The position numbers were made by a program, and so were the translations under genes. Under the pieces are notes generated by a model. The model was not told the DNA's origin. It saw nothing but the letters and a program-made list of their open reading frames with translations, and searched no databases. From contig CAMBFZ010000002.1 of assembly GCA_945866125.1 (NCBI GenBank), positions 91,277 to 155,276 of the forward strand: a DNA stretch of 64,000 nucleotides, given 5' to 3'. Every line of letters begins with the position of its first letter. The stretch's first letter is position 1. This DNA comes from Bordetella parapertussis. Lineage in GTDB: Bacteria > Pseudomonadota > Gammaproteobacteria > Burkholderiales > Burkholderiaceae_D. Below are positions 14,804 through 24,692 of this stretch, one piece after another.

Positions 14804-17488
14804 ATGAGCATCCGCAATCTGCATGATCTGTTTGCACCCAAGTCCGTCGTCCTGATTGGCGCGAGTGATCGGCCGCATAGCGTGGGTGCCACGGTACTGC
14901 GCAACTTAATTGGTGGGCGCAGTAGCGCTGAACTGGCTGGTCGCGTCATGGCAATCAACCCCCATCACAGCGCGCTGATGGGGCTGCCTGTTTATCCTGA
15001 CGTCGATAGCTTGCCGCTTGTGCCGCAGCTTGCCGTCATTGCGACGCCACCGGCGACTGTGCCCGGGCTCATTGCTGCGCTGGCTGCCAAAGGCACGCGC
15101 GCGGCGATCGTACTGACCGCCGGCATGAGCGCAGACCGTGGCGACGGCAAGAGCTACAGGCAGGCGATGCTGGAGGCTGCACGGCCGCATTTGTTGCGCC
15201 TGCTCGGCCCCAATTGTGTGGGCTTACTGGTACCCGGTGTAGAGCTCAATGCCAGCTTCGCGCCCAGTGCTGCCTTACCCGGCAAGATTGCGTTCGTCTC
15301 GCAATCTGGTGCACTGGTAACGGCAGTGCTTGATTGGGCCAATTCGCGTGGCATTGGTTTCTCGCATTTCATTTCACTTGGTGACGCCGACGATGTCGAT
15401 TTTGGTGACGTACTCGACTATCTTGCCAGCGATCCGCGCACCACCGCGATCTTGTTGTACATCGAAGATATACGGCAAGCCCGCAAATTTATGTCCGCCG
15501 CACGCGCTGCCGGACGCAGTAAGCCGGTGCTGGTGGTCAAAGCCGGCCGGGCGCCGGAGGGCGCGCGTGCGGCAGCGTCGCATACGGGCGCCATGGCCGG
15601 TTCGGACGCGGTATATGACGCCGCGATTCGGCGAGCCGGCATGCTGCGTGTATTCAGCACCGAGGCCTTGTTCGATGCCGTTGAGACGCTCGCGCATGCA
15701 CGCTCTTTGCGGAGTGACGAGCTGATCATTCTCACCAACGGTGGCGGCCCCGGTGTCATGGCAACCGACGCACTCATCACCAGTGGCGGCAAGCTCGCGA
15801 CGTTGCTGCCGGCCACGCTAGCGGCGCTCAATGCTGTGCTGCCTGCCAATTGGTCGCAGGGCAATCCGGTCGACATCATCGGTGATGCGCCGGTTGAGCG
15901 CTACCAGCAGGCCCTGGAGATTTTGCTGGAACACCAGCCCTCGAGCACGATTTTATTTATTCATGCGCCTACCGCAATCGTTCCTAGCAACGCCATTGCC
16001 ACTGCGCTGGTGCCGCTGGTGCAGCAGTCGCAGCGGCAGCTGCTTGCCTGTTGGATGGGCGGGTCCGCCGTGGCAGAGGCGCGGCACCTATTTTCGCAAG
16101 CCGGTATCCCCGAATTTGGCACACCCGAGCAAGCGGTGGCGGCATTCATGCAGCTAGTCGAGTACCGGCGCAATCAGCAGTTGCTGATGCAAGCGCCGCC
16201 GGTCGATCCGCTTGAACACAAGATGGACGTGGCTGCCGCCCGCGCCATCATCGCGCAAGTGTTGGCGTCTGGTCGGTCCATGCTGACCGAGCCGGAAGCC
16301 AAAGACCTGCTCGTGGCAGCCGGCGTGGCCGTGGTCGACACGCGGGTCGCGCATTCGCCGCAAGAGGCGGTAAGCTTGGCCGCACAAATTGGTTTTCCGG
16401 TGGCCGTCAAACTGCTGTCGCCCGACGTCAGTCACAAGACCGATGTGGGCGGAGTGGCGCTTGATTTGCTCGATGCCGAAGCGGTCCTGCTTGCGGCGCA
16501 GACCATGCAACAGCGTCTGGCGAGTTTGCAACCTGACGCGCGTTTGCAAGGGTTTTCGGTGCAGGCGATGGCGCGTCGGCCTGATGCGCAAGAGTTGATT
16601 GTAGGTGTCACTACCGATCCGATATTTGGTCCGGTGATTTTGTTCGGGCAGGGCGGTATCGCTGTTGAAGTCATGCAGGACCATGCGTTGGCGCTGCCGC
16701 CGCTGAATGCCGCACTGGCTTTGGACTTGATTAGTCGTACACGCGTGGCCCGTCTGCTGGCAGGTTATCGCAACAAGCCCGCTGCCAATCTGGATGCCGT
16801 GTGCCGTTTGTTGATTCAGGTGGGGCAACTGGTGGCGGAAGTGCCCGAGATCATCGAGCTTGATATGAATCCGGTCCTCGCCGACGCGAGTGGCGTGATC
16901 GTATTGGATGCCCGTGTCAAGGTTACGGCGCCGGCGCTCCGTCATCCGCATGATCGGCTCGCGATTCGGCCTTATCCCCACGAGCTCGAGCAAACGATTA
17001 ATTGGATGGGCGCGTCGCTGCTGTTGCGCCCGATACGGCCGGAAGACGGACCAGAGCATCAGCGATTTTTTGATGCGTTGGATCCGATTGATGTTCGCTT
17101 CCGTGCTTTTATCCGGATGCGCGAACTGCAGCCCGCGCAATTGGTGCGCCTGACCCAGATTGATTATGACCGCGAGATGGCGTTCATCGCGGTCAGAAAG
17201 CGCGCCGACGGCAGCGATGAAACTCTAGGTGTGGTGCGGGCAGTGGCAGACCCCGACAACAGGGATGCCGAGTTTGCCATCATCGTCCGCTCCGATCTTA
17301 AAGGCCTGGGGCTGGGGCAGCTCTTGATGCAAAAGTTGGTAGATTATTTCCGCAGGCGGGGCACCGCCCGTCTGGTCGGCGAGGCGTTGCCGGAAAATCA
17401 TGCACTGCTTGAGCTGGCGCGCGGTTTTGATTTCCATACAGCCTTCGATTCGGAGCAGAGAACGGTGGAACTGACGTTGACGCTGTAA
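14804..17488 (+). CDS. Bifunctional acyl-CoA synthetase (NDP-forming) / GNAT acetyltransferase, Pat-like
   Basis: 894 aa. Order: CoA-binding Rossmann domain (about 8-130, VVLIGASDRPHSVGATVLRN), succinyl-CoA-synthetase-like domains (about 145-470), ATP-grasp domain (about 490-700, FPVAVKLLSPDVSHKTDVGG), GNAT domain (about 730-890, LGLGQLLMQKLVDYFRRRGT). This is the architecture of protein lysine acetyltransferases such as Pat/YfiQ, which inactivate acetyl-CoA synthetase. His260 in SHTGAMAGSD, the phosphohistidine position of ADP-forming synthetases, is retained; it is reported lost in Salmonella Pat. Synthetase activity is therefore possible. The start at 14,804 is chosen over an upstream ATG-less extension. 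An FNR box precedes it. Confidence 0.85.
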   Translation: MSIRNLHDLFAPKSVVLIGASDRPHSVGATVLRNLIGGRSSAELAGRVMAINPHHSALMGLPVYPDVDSLPLVPQLAVIATPPATVPGLIAALAAKGTRAAIVLTAGMSADRGDGKSYRQAMLEAARPHLLRLLGPNCVGLLVPGVELNASFAPSAALPGKIAFVSQSGALVTAVLDWANSRGIGFSHFISLGDADDVDFGDVLDYLASDPRTTAILLYIEDIRQARKFMSAARAAGRSKPVLVVKAGRAPEGARAAASHTGAMAGSDAVYDAAIRRAGMLRVFSTEALFDAVETLAHARSLRSDELIILTNGGGPGVMATDALITSGGKLATLLPATLAALNAVLPANWSQGNPVDIIGDAPVERYQQALEILLEHQPSSTILFIHAPTAIVPSNAIATALVPLVQQSQRQLLACWMGGSAVAEARHLFSQAGIPEFGTPEQAVAAFMQLVEYRRNQQLLMQAPPVDPLEHKMDVAAARAIIAQVLASGRSMLTEPEAKDLLVAAGVAVVDTRVAHSPQEAVSLAAQIGFPVAVKLLSPDVSHKTDVGGVALDLLDAEAVLLAAQTMQQRLASLQPDARLQGFSVQAMARRPDAQELIVGVTTDPIFGPVILFGQGGIAVEVMQDHALALPPLNAALALDLISRTRVARLLAGYRNKPAANLDAVCRLLIQVGQLVAEVPEIIELDMNPVLADASGVIVLDARVKVTAPALRHPHDRLAIRPYPHELEQTINWMGASLLLRPIRPEDGPEHQRFFDALDPIDVRFRAFIRMRELQPAQLVRLTQIDYDREMAFIAVRKRADGSDETLGVVRAVADPDNRDAEFAIIVRSDLKGLGLGQLLMQKLVDYFRRRGTARLVGEALPENHALLELARGFDFHTAFDSEQRTVELTLTL

Positions 17489-17573
17489 AGCGGGCGGCTG
17501 AAATTTTTGTCTTCCAGCGGCAGGCGTCATGCGCCCGACCTTTTTGCCTTGTACTGCATTGGGGCGGACGATT

Positions 17574-17587
17574 TTGACTTAAGTCAA
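17574..17587. promoter_or_regulatory. FNR-type box before hemN
   Basis: TTGAC-TTAA-GTCAA, a perfect palindrome with both TTGA/TCAA half-site cores, 86 bases upstream of hemN. Confidence 0.65.
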
Positions 17588-17672
17588 GGACGTAGCTTGG
17601 CCGCATCCGTAGACTCCGAATCGCCCGAGCGTTGCGCCATCCGAGAGCGCCGCCGGTCAGGAGTCAAGCAAG

Positions 17673-19103
17673 ATGAGCGACATAACGGCGCTGGGCGCAG
17701 CGACCCACACAGTGGAATTCGACGCTGAACTGATTGGCAAGTTGAGCCAGTCCGGCCCGCGTTACACCTCCTACCCAACTGCAGATCGATTCTCAGATTC
17801 TTATCATTACCGCGACTATCTGCAAGCCGTAGCCACGGCGCGCGCGCGCGGTGGGCGTCATCCTTTTTCACTTTACGTCCACATCCCCTTTTGCGACACC
17901 GTTTGCTACTACTGCGCCTGCAACAAAATTGTCACCAAAAACCGCGAAAAAGCGGTGGTCTATCTGGATTATCTGAAATCTGAAATGGCGATCCAGGGCA
18001 AGCTGTTCGCTGGTGCGAATCAGGTCGAGCAATTGCATTTTGGTGGCGGTACGCCCACCTATCTTTCCGACGAACAGATGGATGATTTGTTGGCGCAATT
18101 GCGGCATTATTTTCAGTTTTCTGCGGATGAAGTTGGTGAATATTCGATTGAGGTCGACCCGCGTACTGTCACACCCGAGCGCGTATGGCGTTTGCGTGCG
18201 CAGGGTTTTAATCGCATTAGTCTGGGCGTGCAGGATTTTGATCCTGCCGTACAAAAAGCAGTCAACCGCATCCAGCCGGAAGAAACAACAGTGGCCGTCA
18301 TCGACGCCGCGCGTGTCGCCCAATTCCGCTCAATCAGCATCGATCTAATTTATGGTCTACCCAAGCAAACCATCGCTAGCATGACCCGCACGCTGGAGCA
18401 GGTGGTCGCAGCCAATCCTGATCGCATCGCGGTGTATCACTACGCGCATTTGCCGCATTTATTCAAGCCACAGCGTCGCATCCTCGACGCCGACATGCCC
18501 TCGACCGAGGTCAAGCTTGCCATGCTTGCGCTGTGCATTCGTCAGCTCAATGAAGCCGGTTATGTTTATATCGGCATGGACCACTTCGCCAAGCCCACCG
18601 ACGATCTCGCTATTGCCCAGCGCCAGGGCCGTTTGCATCGTAATTTTCAAGGATACTCGACCCAATCTGAACTTGACTTGCTATCCTTTGGCGTGTCTGC
18701 GATTGGCTCGCTGGCGGGTACCTATAGCCAGAACGTCAAAACACTCGATGCGTATTATGCGCACCTTGACCGTGGCGAGCTGCCCATTGCACGCGGTATC
18801 AAACTAAGCGTCGACGACCTGATGCGCCGCTTCATCATCCAGATGTTGATGTGTAATTTCGAACTCTCGCTGCGCTCGCTGGAGCAGGCCTATCCGATTA
18901 CTTTTACGACCTATTTCGCCACCGAAATGGAGACACTGCACGAGCTGGCCGGACTGGGCTTACTCACCATCGACGACGACTGGATCAGCGTCAGCCACAA
19001 AGGCCGGCTATTGATCCGTAATATTTGCATGGTCTTTGACCGCCGGCTGCGCGATGCAAAGGCTTTACAATCAGAACCACTGCGGTATTCCAAAACGATC
19101 TAA
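17673..19103 (+). CDS. hemN: Oxygen-independent coproporphyrinogen III oxidase
   Basis: 476 aa, radical SAM. The cluster motif CDTVCYYCAC places Cys at 74, 78, 81 and 83 (CX3CX2CXC, the HemN pattern). GGGTPTYL and RISLGVQDFDPAVQKAVNR follow. HemN decarboxylates coproporphyrinogen III to protoporphyrinogen IX without O2. The position between an FNR box and the cbb3 genes fits haem supply for low-oxygen respiration. Confidence 0.95.
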   Translation: MSDITALGAATHTVEFDAELIGKLSQSGPRYTSYPTADRFSDSYHYRDYLQAVATARARGGRHPFSLYVHIPFCDTVCYYCACNKIVTKNREKAVVYLDYLKSEMAIQGKLFAGANQVEQLHFGGGTPTYLSDEQMDDLLAQLRHYFQFSADEVGEYSIEVDPRTVTPERVWRLRAQGFNRISLGVQDFDPAVQKAVNRIQPEETTVAVIDAARVAQFRSISIDLIYGLPKQTIASMTRTLEQVVAANPDRIAVYHYAHLPHLFKPQRRILDADMPSTEVKLAMLALCIRQLNEAGYVYIGMDHFAKPTDDLAIAQRQGRLHRNFQGYSTQSELDLLSFGVSAIGSLAGTYSQNVKTLDAYYAHLDRGELPIARGIKLSVDDLMRRFIIQMLMCNFELSLRSLEQAYPITFTTYFATEMETLHELAGLGLLTIDDDWISVSHKGRLLIRNICMVFDRRLRDAKALQSEPLRYSKTI

Positions 19104-19121
19104 TGACGATGAGCCGGCCCT

Positions 19122-19892
19122 TTGACTAGTCTTGCTCTTCTGCCGATCTTCTTGATTGGCTTATTTGGTGGTGTCCATTGTGTGGGCATGTGCGGCGGCA
19201 TTGTCGGTGCATTTTCGATCGCAACGCCGGCGCGTCGGCCGTTTCCTGTTCCCGTCGCCACCCAATCGGGCTTACTCAGTGCCACCGTGGACGGCAGCTT
19301 GCGCGTGCTGGCCTTCAACGCCGGTCGCATTGGCAGCTACATGATTGCCGGTGCGCTGGCTGGTGGCCTAGTCGGTAGCGTCGCCACACTGACCCAGATG
19401 ACCAGTTGGCAAACGATGGGATATTGGGCTGCGAACCTGATGCTGATTGCACTAGGCGCGTCGATGATGCAGCTCTGGCATGGGCTGGCGCATCTGGAAT
19501 CGGTCGGGCAGCTGCTCTGGCGTCGACTGCAACCCTTGATCAAACATCTGCTGCCGGTCGAAACGATTGTGCAGGCCGCTGCGCTCGGCGGGCTCTGGGG
19601 CTGGGTACCTTGCGGCATGGTGTACAGCGTATTAATGACGGCCATGCTGACCGGTTCGGCCCGTGACGGTGCCCTGGTCATGGGTGCATTTGGTCTGGGT
19701 ACCTTGCCACTCTTGGTCAGCATGGGTTTACTCGGGTCAAGTCTGCAGCCCTTCTTGCGCAAGCCCCCTGTGCGCCTTTTGGCCGGCGCGCTGGTGTTAG
19801 CGTTTGGTCTGCTCGGTTTGATACGGGCAGCAACCGGCATCTCGCATGGTTGGCTTGATGCGGTGTGCATCACGCCGGCGGCTATGCGATGA
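19122..19892 (+). CDS. TauE/SafE-like (DsbD_2 type) membrane protein linked to cbb3 assembly
   Basis: 256 aa with a TTG start; ATG codons just upstream are out of frame and quickly stopped. About six membrane segments. Near the N-terminus is LFGGVHCVGMCGGIVGAF, with paired Cys in a membrane helix, and a second GGLWGWVPCGMVYSVL lies near residue 152. Such proteins recur next to ccoI in proteobacteria and are thought to act in copper or thiol transfer for oxidase assembly; that role is not proven. The stop overlaps the ccoI start (ATGA at 19,889-19,892). Confidence 0.78.
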   Translation: MTSLALLPIFLIGLFGGVHCVGMCGGIVGAFSIATPARRPFPVPVATQSGLLSATVDGSLRVLAFNAGRIGSYMIAGALAGGLVGSVATLTQMTSWQTMGYWAANLMLIALGASMMQLWHGLAHLESVGQLLWRRLQPLIKHLLPVETIVQAAALGGLWGWVPCGMVYSVLMTAMLTGSARDGALVMGAFGLGTLPLLVSMGLLGSSLQPFLRKPPVRLLAGALVLAFGLLGLIRAATGISHGWLDAVCITPAAMR

Positions 19893-22348
19893 GCGCATTA
19901 CCCAACTTGGCAGCAGGCGACTGTTTTCATTGCGGCTTGCCGGTGCCCACTGGAAGTAAGTGGTCCGTCACCATTGATGAACTCGCGCAGGCGATGTGCT
20001 GTCCGGGCTGCACCGCAGTGGCACAAAGCATCGTCGACAATCATCTCGAGAGCTATTACCGCGACCGCAGCAGTGTTTCACCTAACATCGGGGCGTTGGT
20101 GCCGGAATCGCTCCGACTTTATGACACGCCCGAGCTTGCCGCCACATTTGCCAGCGGCTCTGCTGATCAGTCTGAAGTAACGCTGTCGGTTGAAGGCCTA
20201 CGCTGCGCGGCCTGCGTGTGGCTGATCGAAAAACGGCTCTGGCAAGTACCAGGCTTGTCGGGCGCGCATCTCAATGTCGCCACCGAAAAACTCCACGTAT
20301 CGTGGAACCCCGCGCAGTGCAAACCCAGCGATATTTTGCAGGCCGTCCGCGAAGTCGGCTACGTTGCCTATCCGTTTGATCCGGTGCAGCATGGCGAGCA
20401 ATTGCGTAAGGGTACCCGCACCTTGTTTCGCCAGCTTTTCATCGCGGGTCTGTCGATGATGCAAGTGATGATGTATGCGGTGCCGGCGTATCTCGCCCAG
20501 GACGGCACGATGGAGCCGGACATGGCGCAGCTGATGCGCTGGGCCAGTTTGATGCTCACACTGCCCGCGGTGGTTTATTCGGCGCGTCCGTTTTTCAGCG
20601 GCGCCTGGCGTGATATCCGGCGCGGCACGGCCGGCATGGATGTGCCAGTAGCCTTGGGTATTGGTGCCGGTTTTCTGGGCAGCGTGGTGGCCACCGTGCA
20701 AGGTCATGGTGAGGTGTATTTTGATTCCGTCACCATGTTTATTTTTCTGCTGCTAGGCAGCCGTTATCTGGAACTGCTCGCGCGACGTAAGGCAGCCGGT
20801 GCGCTGGAGACCCTGCAGCATGCCCTGCCGGCATCGGCTACGCTGCTGGCAAATTATCCTGCCAGCCGTGAAGCGACACTCGTGATAGCGGCCCAATTGC
20901 AAAGCGGTGACGTGATTCAAATCAAGCCCGGCGAAGCGATCGCTGCCGACGGCATGATCATTGAAGGCGACACCAGTGTCGACCTGTCGCTGTTGACGGG
21001 TGAGAGTCTGCCGCAGACCAGGCGTTGCGGTGCTGCACTCGCCGGTGGCGCTATTAACGCCAGCCAGACGATCCTGATGCGCGTCGATAAACCCGTGCGT
21101 GAAAGCACATTGGCGGCGCTGATTCGCTTGATTGAGCGTGCCGGTCAGAGCAAGCCCGGTATTGCACAGTGGGCTGATCAGGTCGCTGCCTGGTTTGTGG
21201 GCGCCTTGCTCTTGTTGTCACTGGCCGTGTTCCTATTCTGGAGTTGGACCGATGCGCCGCGTGCGTGGCCGATTGCCATTGCGGTGCTCGTGGTGTCTTG
21301 TCCTTGCGCGTTATCGCTGGCGACACCCTCGGCGTTGGCCGCAGCAACTGATCGCCTGCTGCGACAAGGCGTACTGATCGTGCAGCCGCATAGTCTAGAG
21401 ACACTGCACCGCGCCACCCATATCGTGTTCGACAAAACCGGCACACTCACCTTAGGCCAGCCGCAACTGCGGGGTGTAACGCCCTTGGGTGAATGCAGTG
21501 CCGCAGAGAGTCTGGCTTTAGCCGCAGCATTGGCCTCTGCCAGTGCGCATCCTTTGTCCCGCGCGCTACTCACAGCAGCGGCATCTTCTGAGGTGCCGCT
21601 GCCGCTCGCGCAGCAGCTTGAAAGCTTCAACGGCGAAGGGCTGCAGGGGACAGTCAATGGTCGGCAGATTCGCTTGGGCAGCGCTGCGTTTGTCGCCTCC
21701 TTGACCGCGTGCGCGCCGCCGCAGGTTGAATCGAGTGGTGTCTCGGTCGTTTACCTCGGCGATGCAGCGGGCTGGCTGGCGCGTTTTGAATTGGCTGATG
21801 CGCTGAAGCCGGACGCGTTGGCGTTGATGCAGTATTTTAAATCGCAGGGCAAGCGCGTGATCTTGTTGTCGGGTGATACGCAGGTCATTGTCAGCGACGT
21901 GGCGCACAGTTTGCAGATGGATGAAGCACATGGCGGGGTACTGCCGGCGCAAAAAATGGATTTCGTTGCTGCCTTGCAGAAGCAGGGGGCCGTAGTGGCG
22001 ATGGTGGGCGACGGCATCAATGACGCTGCCGTGTTGCGGGCAGCCGATGTCTCCTTTGCGATGGGCTCGGGCGCAGCGCTGGCACAGTCGCATGCTGATG
22101 CGGTGTTATTGTCAGGACGGCTGCGCGACTTGTTGGATGCCGCAAGAACCGCATCCCGCACGATGTCCGTCATCCGTCAAAATCTGCTCTGGGCAAGCGT
22201 ATACAATCTGCTCGCTATTCCGGCCGCAGCACTAGGATTGTTAAGCCCTTGGATGGCTGGGCTTGGTATGTCAGCGAGTTCGGCTTTGGTCGTATTGAAT
22301 GCACTGCGGCTGGCGCACACGCCTGCAAAAAAGATAACAATAAAATAA
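19889..22348 (+). CDS. ccoI: Copper-translocating P-type ATPase CcoI (FixI)
   Basis: 819 aa. N-terminal cysteine pairs (CFHCG at 12 and CCPGC near 37) are followed by a heavy-metal-associated domain, GLRCAACVW (CAAC at 106-109). The membrane CPC motif is at 471-473 (SCPCALSLATP), the phosphorylation site DKTGTLT begins at 515, and GDGINDAAVL lies near 710. It supplies copper for the CuB site of the cbb3 oxidase. ATGA coupling to the gene before it and a 1-base overlap with ccoS show one operon. Confidence 0.94.
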   Translation: MSALPNLAAGDCFHCGLPVPTGSKWSVTIDELAQAMCCPGCTAVAQSIVDNHLESYYRDRSSVSPNIGALVPESLRLYDTPELAATFASGSADQSEVTLSVEGLRCAACVWLIEKRLWQVPGLSGAHLNVATEKLHVSWNPAQCKPSDILQAVREVGYVAYPFDPVQHGEQLRKGTRTLFRQLFIAGLSMMQVMMYAVPAYLAQDGTMEPDMAQLMRWASLMLTLPAVVYSARPFFSGAWRDIRRGTAGMDVPVALGIGAGFLGSVVATVQGHGEVYFDSVTMFIFLLLGSRYLELLARRKAAGALETLQHALPASATLLANYPASREATLVIAAQLQSGDVIQIKPGEAIAADGMIIEGDTSVDLSLLTGESLPQTRRCGAALAGGAINASQTILMRVDKPVRESTLAALIRLIERAGQSKPGIAQWADQVAAWFVGALLLLSLAVFLFWSWTDAPRAWPIAIAVLVVSCPCALSLATPSALAAATDRLLRQGVLIVQPHSLETLHRATHIVFDKTGTLTLGQPQLRGVTPLGECSAAESLALAAALASASAHPLSRALLTAAASSEVPLPLAQQLESFNGEGLQGTVNGRQIRLGSAAFVASLTACAPPQVESSGVSVVYLGDAAGWLARFELADALKPDALALMQYFKSQGKRVILLSGDTQVIVSDVAHSLQMDEAHGGVLPAQKMDFVAALQKQGAVVAMVGDGINDAAVLRAADVSFAMGSGAALAQSHADAVLLSGRLRDLLDAARTASRTMSVIRQNLLWASVYNLLAIPAAALGLLSPWMAGLGMSASSALVVLNALRLAHTPAKKITIK

Positions 22349-22536
22349 TGGAAGCTCTCTACCTGCTCATCCCGCTCTCTGTTGCGGTCGTATTCGTAGC
22401 GATTTGGGTATTTTTTCGGGCGGCCGATAGCGGCCAGTTTGACGATTTGGTCGGGCCCGGCATGCGCATTTTGCAAGATGATGACAGCGTGCAGGATGCG
22501 CCAACTGCATCTGCATCGCAAAAGCCCAGCGATTAG
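22348..22536 (+). CDS. ccoS: cbb3 oxidase maturation protein CcoS
   Basis: 62 aa, ATG overlapping the ccoI TAA by one base. It has a single N-terminal membrane helix (LLIPLSVAVVFVAIWVFFRA) followed by SGQFDDLVGPGMRILQDDD, the hallmark of CcoS/FixS, needed for haem and copper insertion into CcoN. Confidence 0.92.
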   Translation: MEALYLLIPLSVAVVFVAIWVFFRAADSGQFDDLVGPGMRILQDDDSVQDAPTASASQKPSD

Positions 22537-22556
22537 AGGCCTCCTTCCGGTCTAAT

Positions 22557-22570
22557 TTGACTCAGGTCAA
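22557..22570. promoter_or_regulatory. FNR-type box before ccoN
   Basis: TTGAC-TCAG-GTCAA, 62 bases before the GTG start of ccoN. FNR/ANR boxes commonly control ccoNOQP. Confidence 0.72.
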
Positions 22571-22632
22571 GGAAATTTGCACTTCTGCAACGTAACCTCA
22601 CTCCCATCATTGTCGTAATAGGGGGAGTTTTC

Positions 22633-24060
22633 GTGGATACAGCACTCAACTACAACTACAAGGTCGTCAAGCAATTCGCGATTGCGACCGTAGTGTGGGG
22701 CGTGGTGGGCATGTTGGTGGGGGTGATCATCGCCGCCCAACTAGCCTGGCCGGCGCTTAATTTTGATACAGCCTGGCTGACTTACGGTCGACTCCGGCCT
22801 TTGCACACCAATGCCGTCATCTTTGCCTTTGGTGGTTCGGCGCTGTTTGCGACCTCCTACTATGTGGTGCAGCGCACCTGTCAGGTAAGGTTATTTTCGG
22901 ATGCCTTAGCCTCCCTGACCTTCTGGGGCTGGCAGCTCGTCATCGTTGCCGCTGCCATCACGCTGCCACTCGGTTTCACATCGGGCAAGGAATACGCCGA
23001 ACTCGAATGGCCGATCGATTTATTAATAGCGGTCGTCTGGGTCTCGTATGCGGTGGTGTTCTTTGGCACCCTCATCAAGCGCAAGACCTCGCACATTTAT
23101 GTCGCCAACTGGTTCTTTGGTGCGTTTATCTTGACGGTCGCCATTCTGCATATCGTCAACTCGGCGGCGATGCCCGCCACGCTGACCAAGTCCTACTCCG
23201 CCTACACCGGCGTGCAGGATGCAATGATTCAGTGGTGGTACGGCCATAACGCGGTGGGATTTTTCCTCACTGCGGGCTTTCTGGGCATGATGTATTACTT
23301 CATTCCGAAACAAGCCGAGCGACCTGTGTTTTCGTATCGCTTGTCGATTGTCCATTTTTGGGCGCTGATCTTCACCTATATGTGGGCTGGCCCGCATCAC
23401 CTGCATTACACCGCCTTGCCAGATTGGGCGCAGTCAGTCGGCATGGTGTTCTCGCTGATTTTGCTGGCACCGAGCTGGGGCGGCATGATCAACGGCATCA
23501 TGACCTTGTCGGGTGCGTGGCACAAATTACGCAGTGACCCGATTCTGAAATTTCTGGTCGTCTCACTGTCCTTCTATGGCATGTCGACCTTCGAAGGTCC
23601 GATGATGTCGATCAAAACCGTCAATGCGCTGTCGCACTATACCGACTGGACGGTGGGTCACGTTCACTCAGGAGCGCTGGGCTGGGTAGGCTTTATCACC
23701 ATGGGTTCAATCTATTACCTGATTCCCCGCCTGTCGGGCAAAAAAGCGATGTGGAGCACGCAGCTGATCGAATGGCATTTTTGGGTGGCGACCATTGGCG
23801 TGGTCTTGTACATCGCCTCGATGTGGATCGCTGGTGTGATGCAAGGTTTGATGTGGCGCGCAGTCAATAGTGACGGCACGCTGACCTATACCTTTGTTGA
23901 GGGTGTCAAGGCAACCTATCCGTACTACGTGGTGCGTGTCACCGGTGGTGCACTGTATTTGATTGGCATGCTGATGATGGCATTGAACGTCTTCAAGACG
24001 GTGCAGGGCGGCGGTGTCGTGGACGCCCGCATCGCCGCACCATCACCAGCGCACGCATAA
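22633..24060 (+). CDS. ccoN: cbb3-type cytochrome c oxidase subunit I
   Basis: 475 aa from a GTG start with GGGGGAG at 22,621. It is the catalytic membrane subunit with about 12 helices and haem b/b3-CuB sites. Seen are RLRPLHTNAVIFAFGGSALFAT, the helix with WWYGHNAVGFFLTAGFLGMMYYFIP, MWAGPHHLHYTALPDWAQS (CuB His pair) and HYTDWTVGHVHSGALGWVGF (haem ligands). It reduces O2 at very low concentrations. Confidence 0.96.
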   Translation: MDTALNYNYKVVKQFAIATVVWGVVGMLVGVIIAAQLAWPALNFDTAWLTYGRLRPLHTNAVIFAFGGSALFATSYYVVQRTCQVRLFSDALASLTFWGWQLVIVAAAITLPLGFTSGKEYAELEWPIDLLIAVVWVSYAVVFFGTLIKRKTSHIYVANWFFGAFILTVAILHIVNSAAMPATLTKSYSAYTGVQDAMIQWWYGHNAVGFFLTAGFLGMMYYFIPKQAERPVFSYRLSIVHFWALIFTYMWAGPHHLHYTALPDWAQSVGMVFSLILLAPSWGGMINGIMTLSGAWHKLRSDPILKFLVVSLSFYGMSTFEGPMMSIKTVNALSHYTDWTVGHVHSGALGWVGFITMGSIYYLIPRLSGKKAMWSTQLIEWHFWVATIGVVLYIASMWIAGVMQGLMWRAVNSDGTLTYTFVEGVKATYPYYVVRVTGGALYLIGMLMMALNVFKTVQGGGVVDARIAAPSPAHA

Positions 24061-24075
24061 TTCAAGGAGCATTGG

Positions 24076-24690
24076 ATGAAGTTTACTCATGAGTCGATAG
24101 AAAAAAAGCCGTGGTTGCTGATCGTGCTGGTGCTGCTGGTTGTCAGCATCGGCGGGCTAGTTGAGATCGTGCCACTGTTTTTCCAGAAGTCCACCACCGA
24201 GCCGGTGGCGGGTCTGCAGCCTTATAGTCCATTACGGCTGGCCGGGCGTGATATCTATGTGCGCGAAGGCTGCTACAACTGTCATTCGCAAATGATCCGG
24301 CCGTTCCGTGCCGAGACCGAGCGCTATGGTCATTACTCGGTCGCTGGTGAGTTTGTCTACGATCGTCCGTTTCAGTGGGGTTCCAAGCGCACCGGTCCTG
24401 ATCTGGCCCGCGTGGGCGGACGTTATAGCGACGACTGGCACCGTGCCCATCTTAGTAACCCCCGCGATCTCGTGCCCGAGTCCAACATGCCTGGCTATCC
24501 ATGGCTGGCAAGCACGGCATTGGACGCTAATGCGATCGTGCCGAATCTGAAGGCTTTACAGCGCCTCGGTGACCCCTATACCGACGCCGACATCGCGGCC
24601 GCACCAGCCCAACTCGCCGGCAAAACCGAGCAGGATGCGTTAATCGCTTACCTGCAAGGCTTAGGCATCCAGATCAAGGCGAGGAGATAG
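24076..24690 (+). CDS. ccoO: cbb3 oxidase monohaem subunit II
   Basis: 204 aa. One N-terminal anchor (residues about 13-33) then a periplasmic cytochrome c domain with CYNCH at 66-70 and the Met-ligand region ESNMPGYPWL. It passes electrons to CcoN. The ribosome site AAGGAG is clear; 15 bases separate it from ccoN. Confidence 0.95.
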   Translation: MKFTHESIEKKPWLLIVLVLLVVSIGGLVEIVPLFFQKSTTEPVAGLQPYSPLRLAGRDIYVREGCYNCHSQMIRPFRAETERYGHYSVAGEFVYDRPFQWGSKRTGPDLARVGGRYSDDWHRAHLSNPRDLVPESNMPGYPWLASTALDANAIVPNLKALQRLGDPYTDADIAAAPAQLAGKTEQDALIAYLQGLGIQIKARR

Positions 24691-24692
24691 TC

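Noticed and set aside
16154..17140. 328-aa minus-strand frame within the Pat-like gene
   Set aside because: Arg/His/Gln-rich shadow translation of a GC-rich gene on the other strand.
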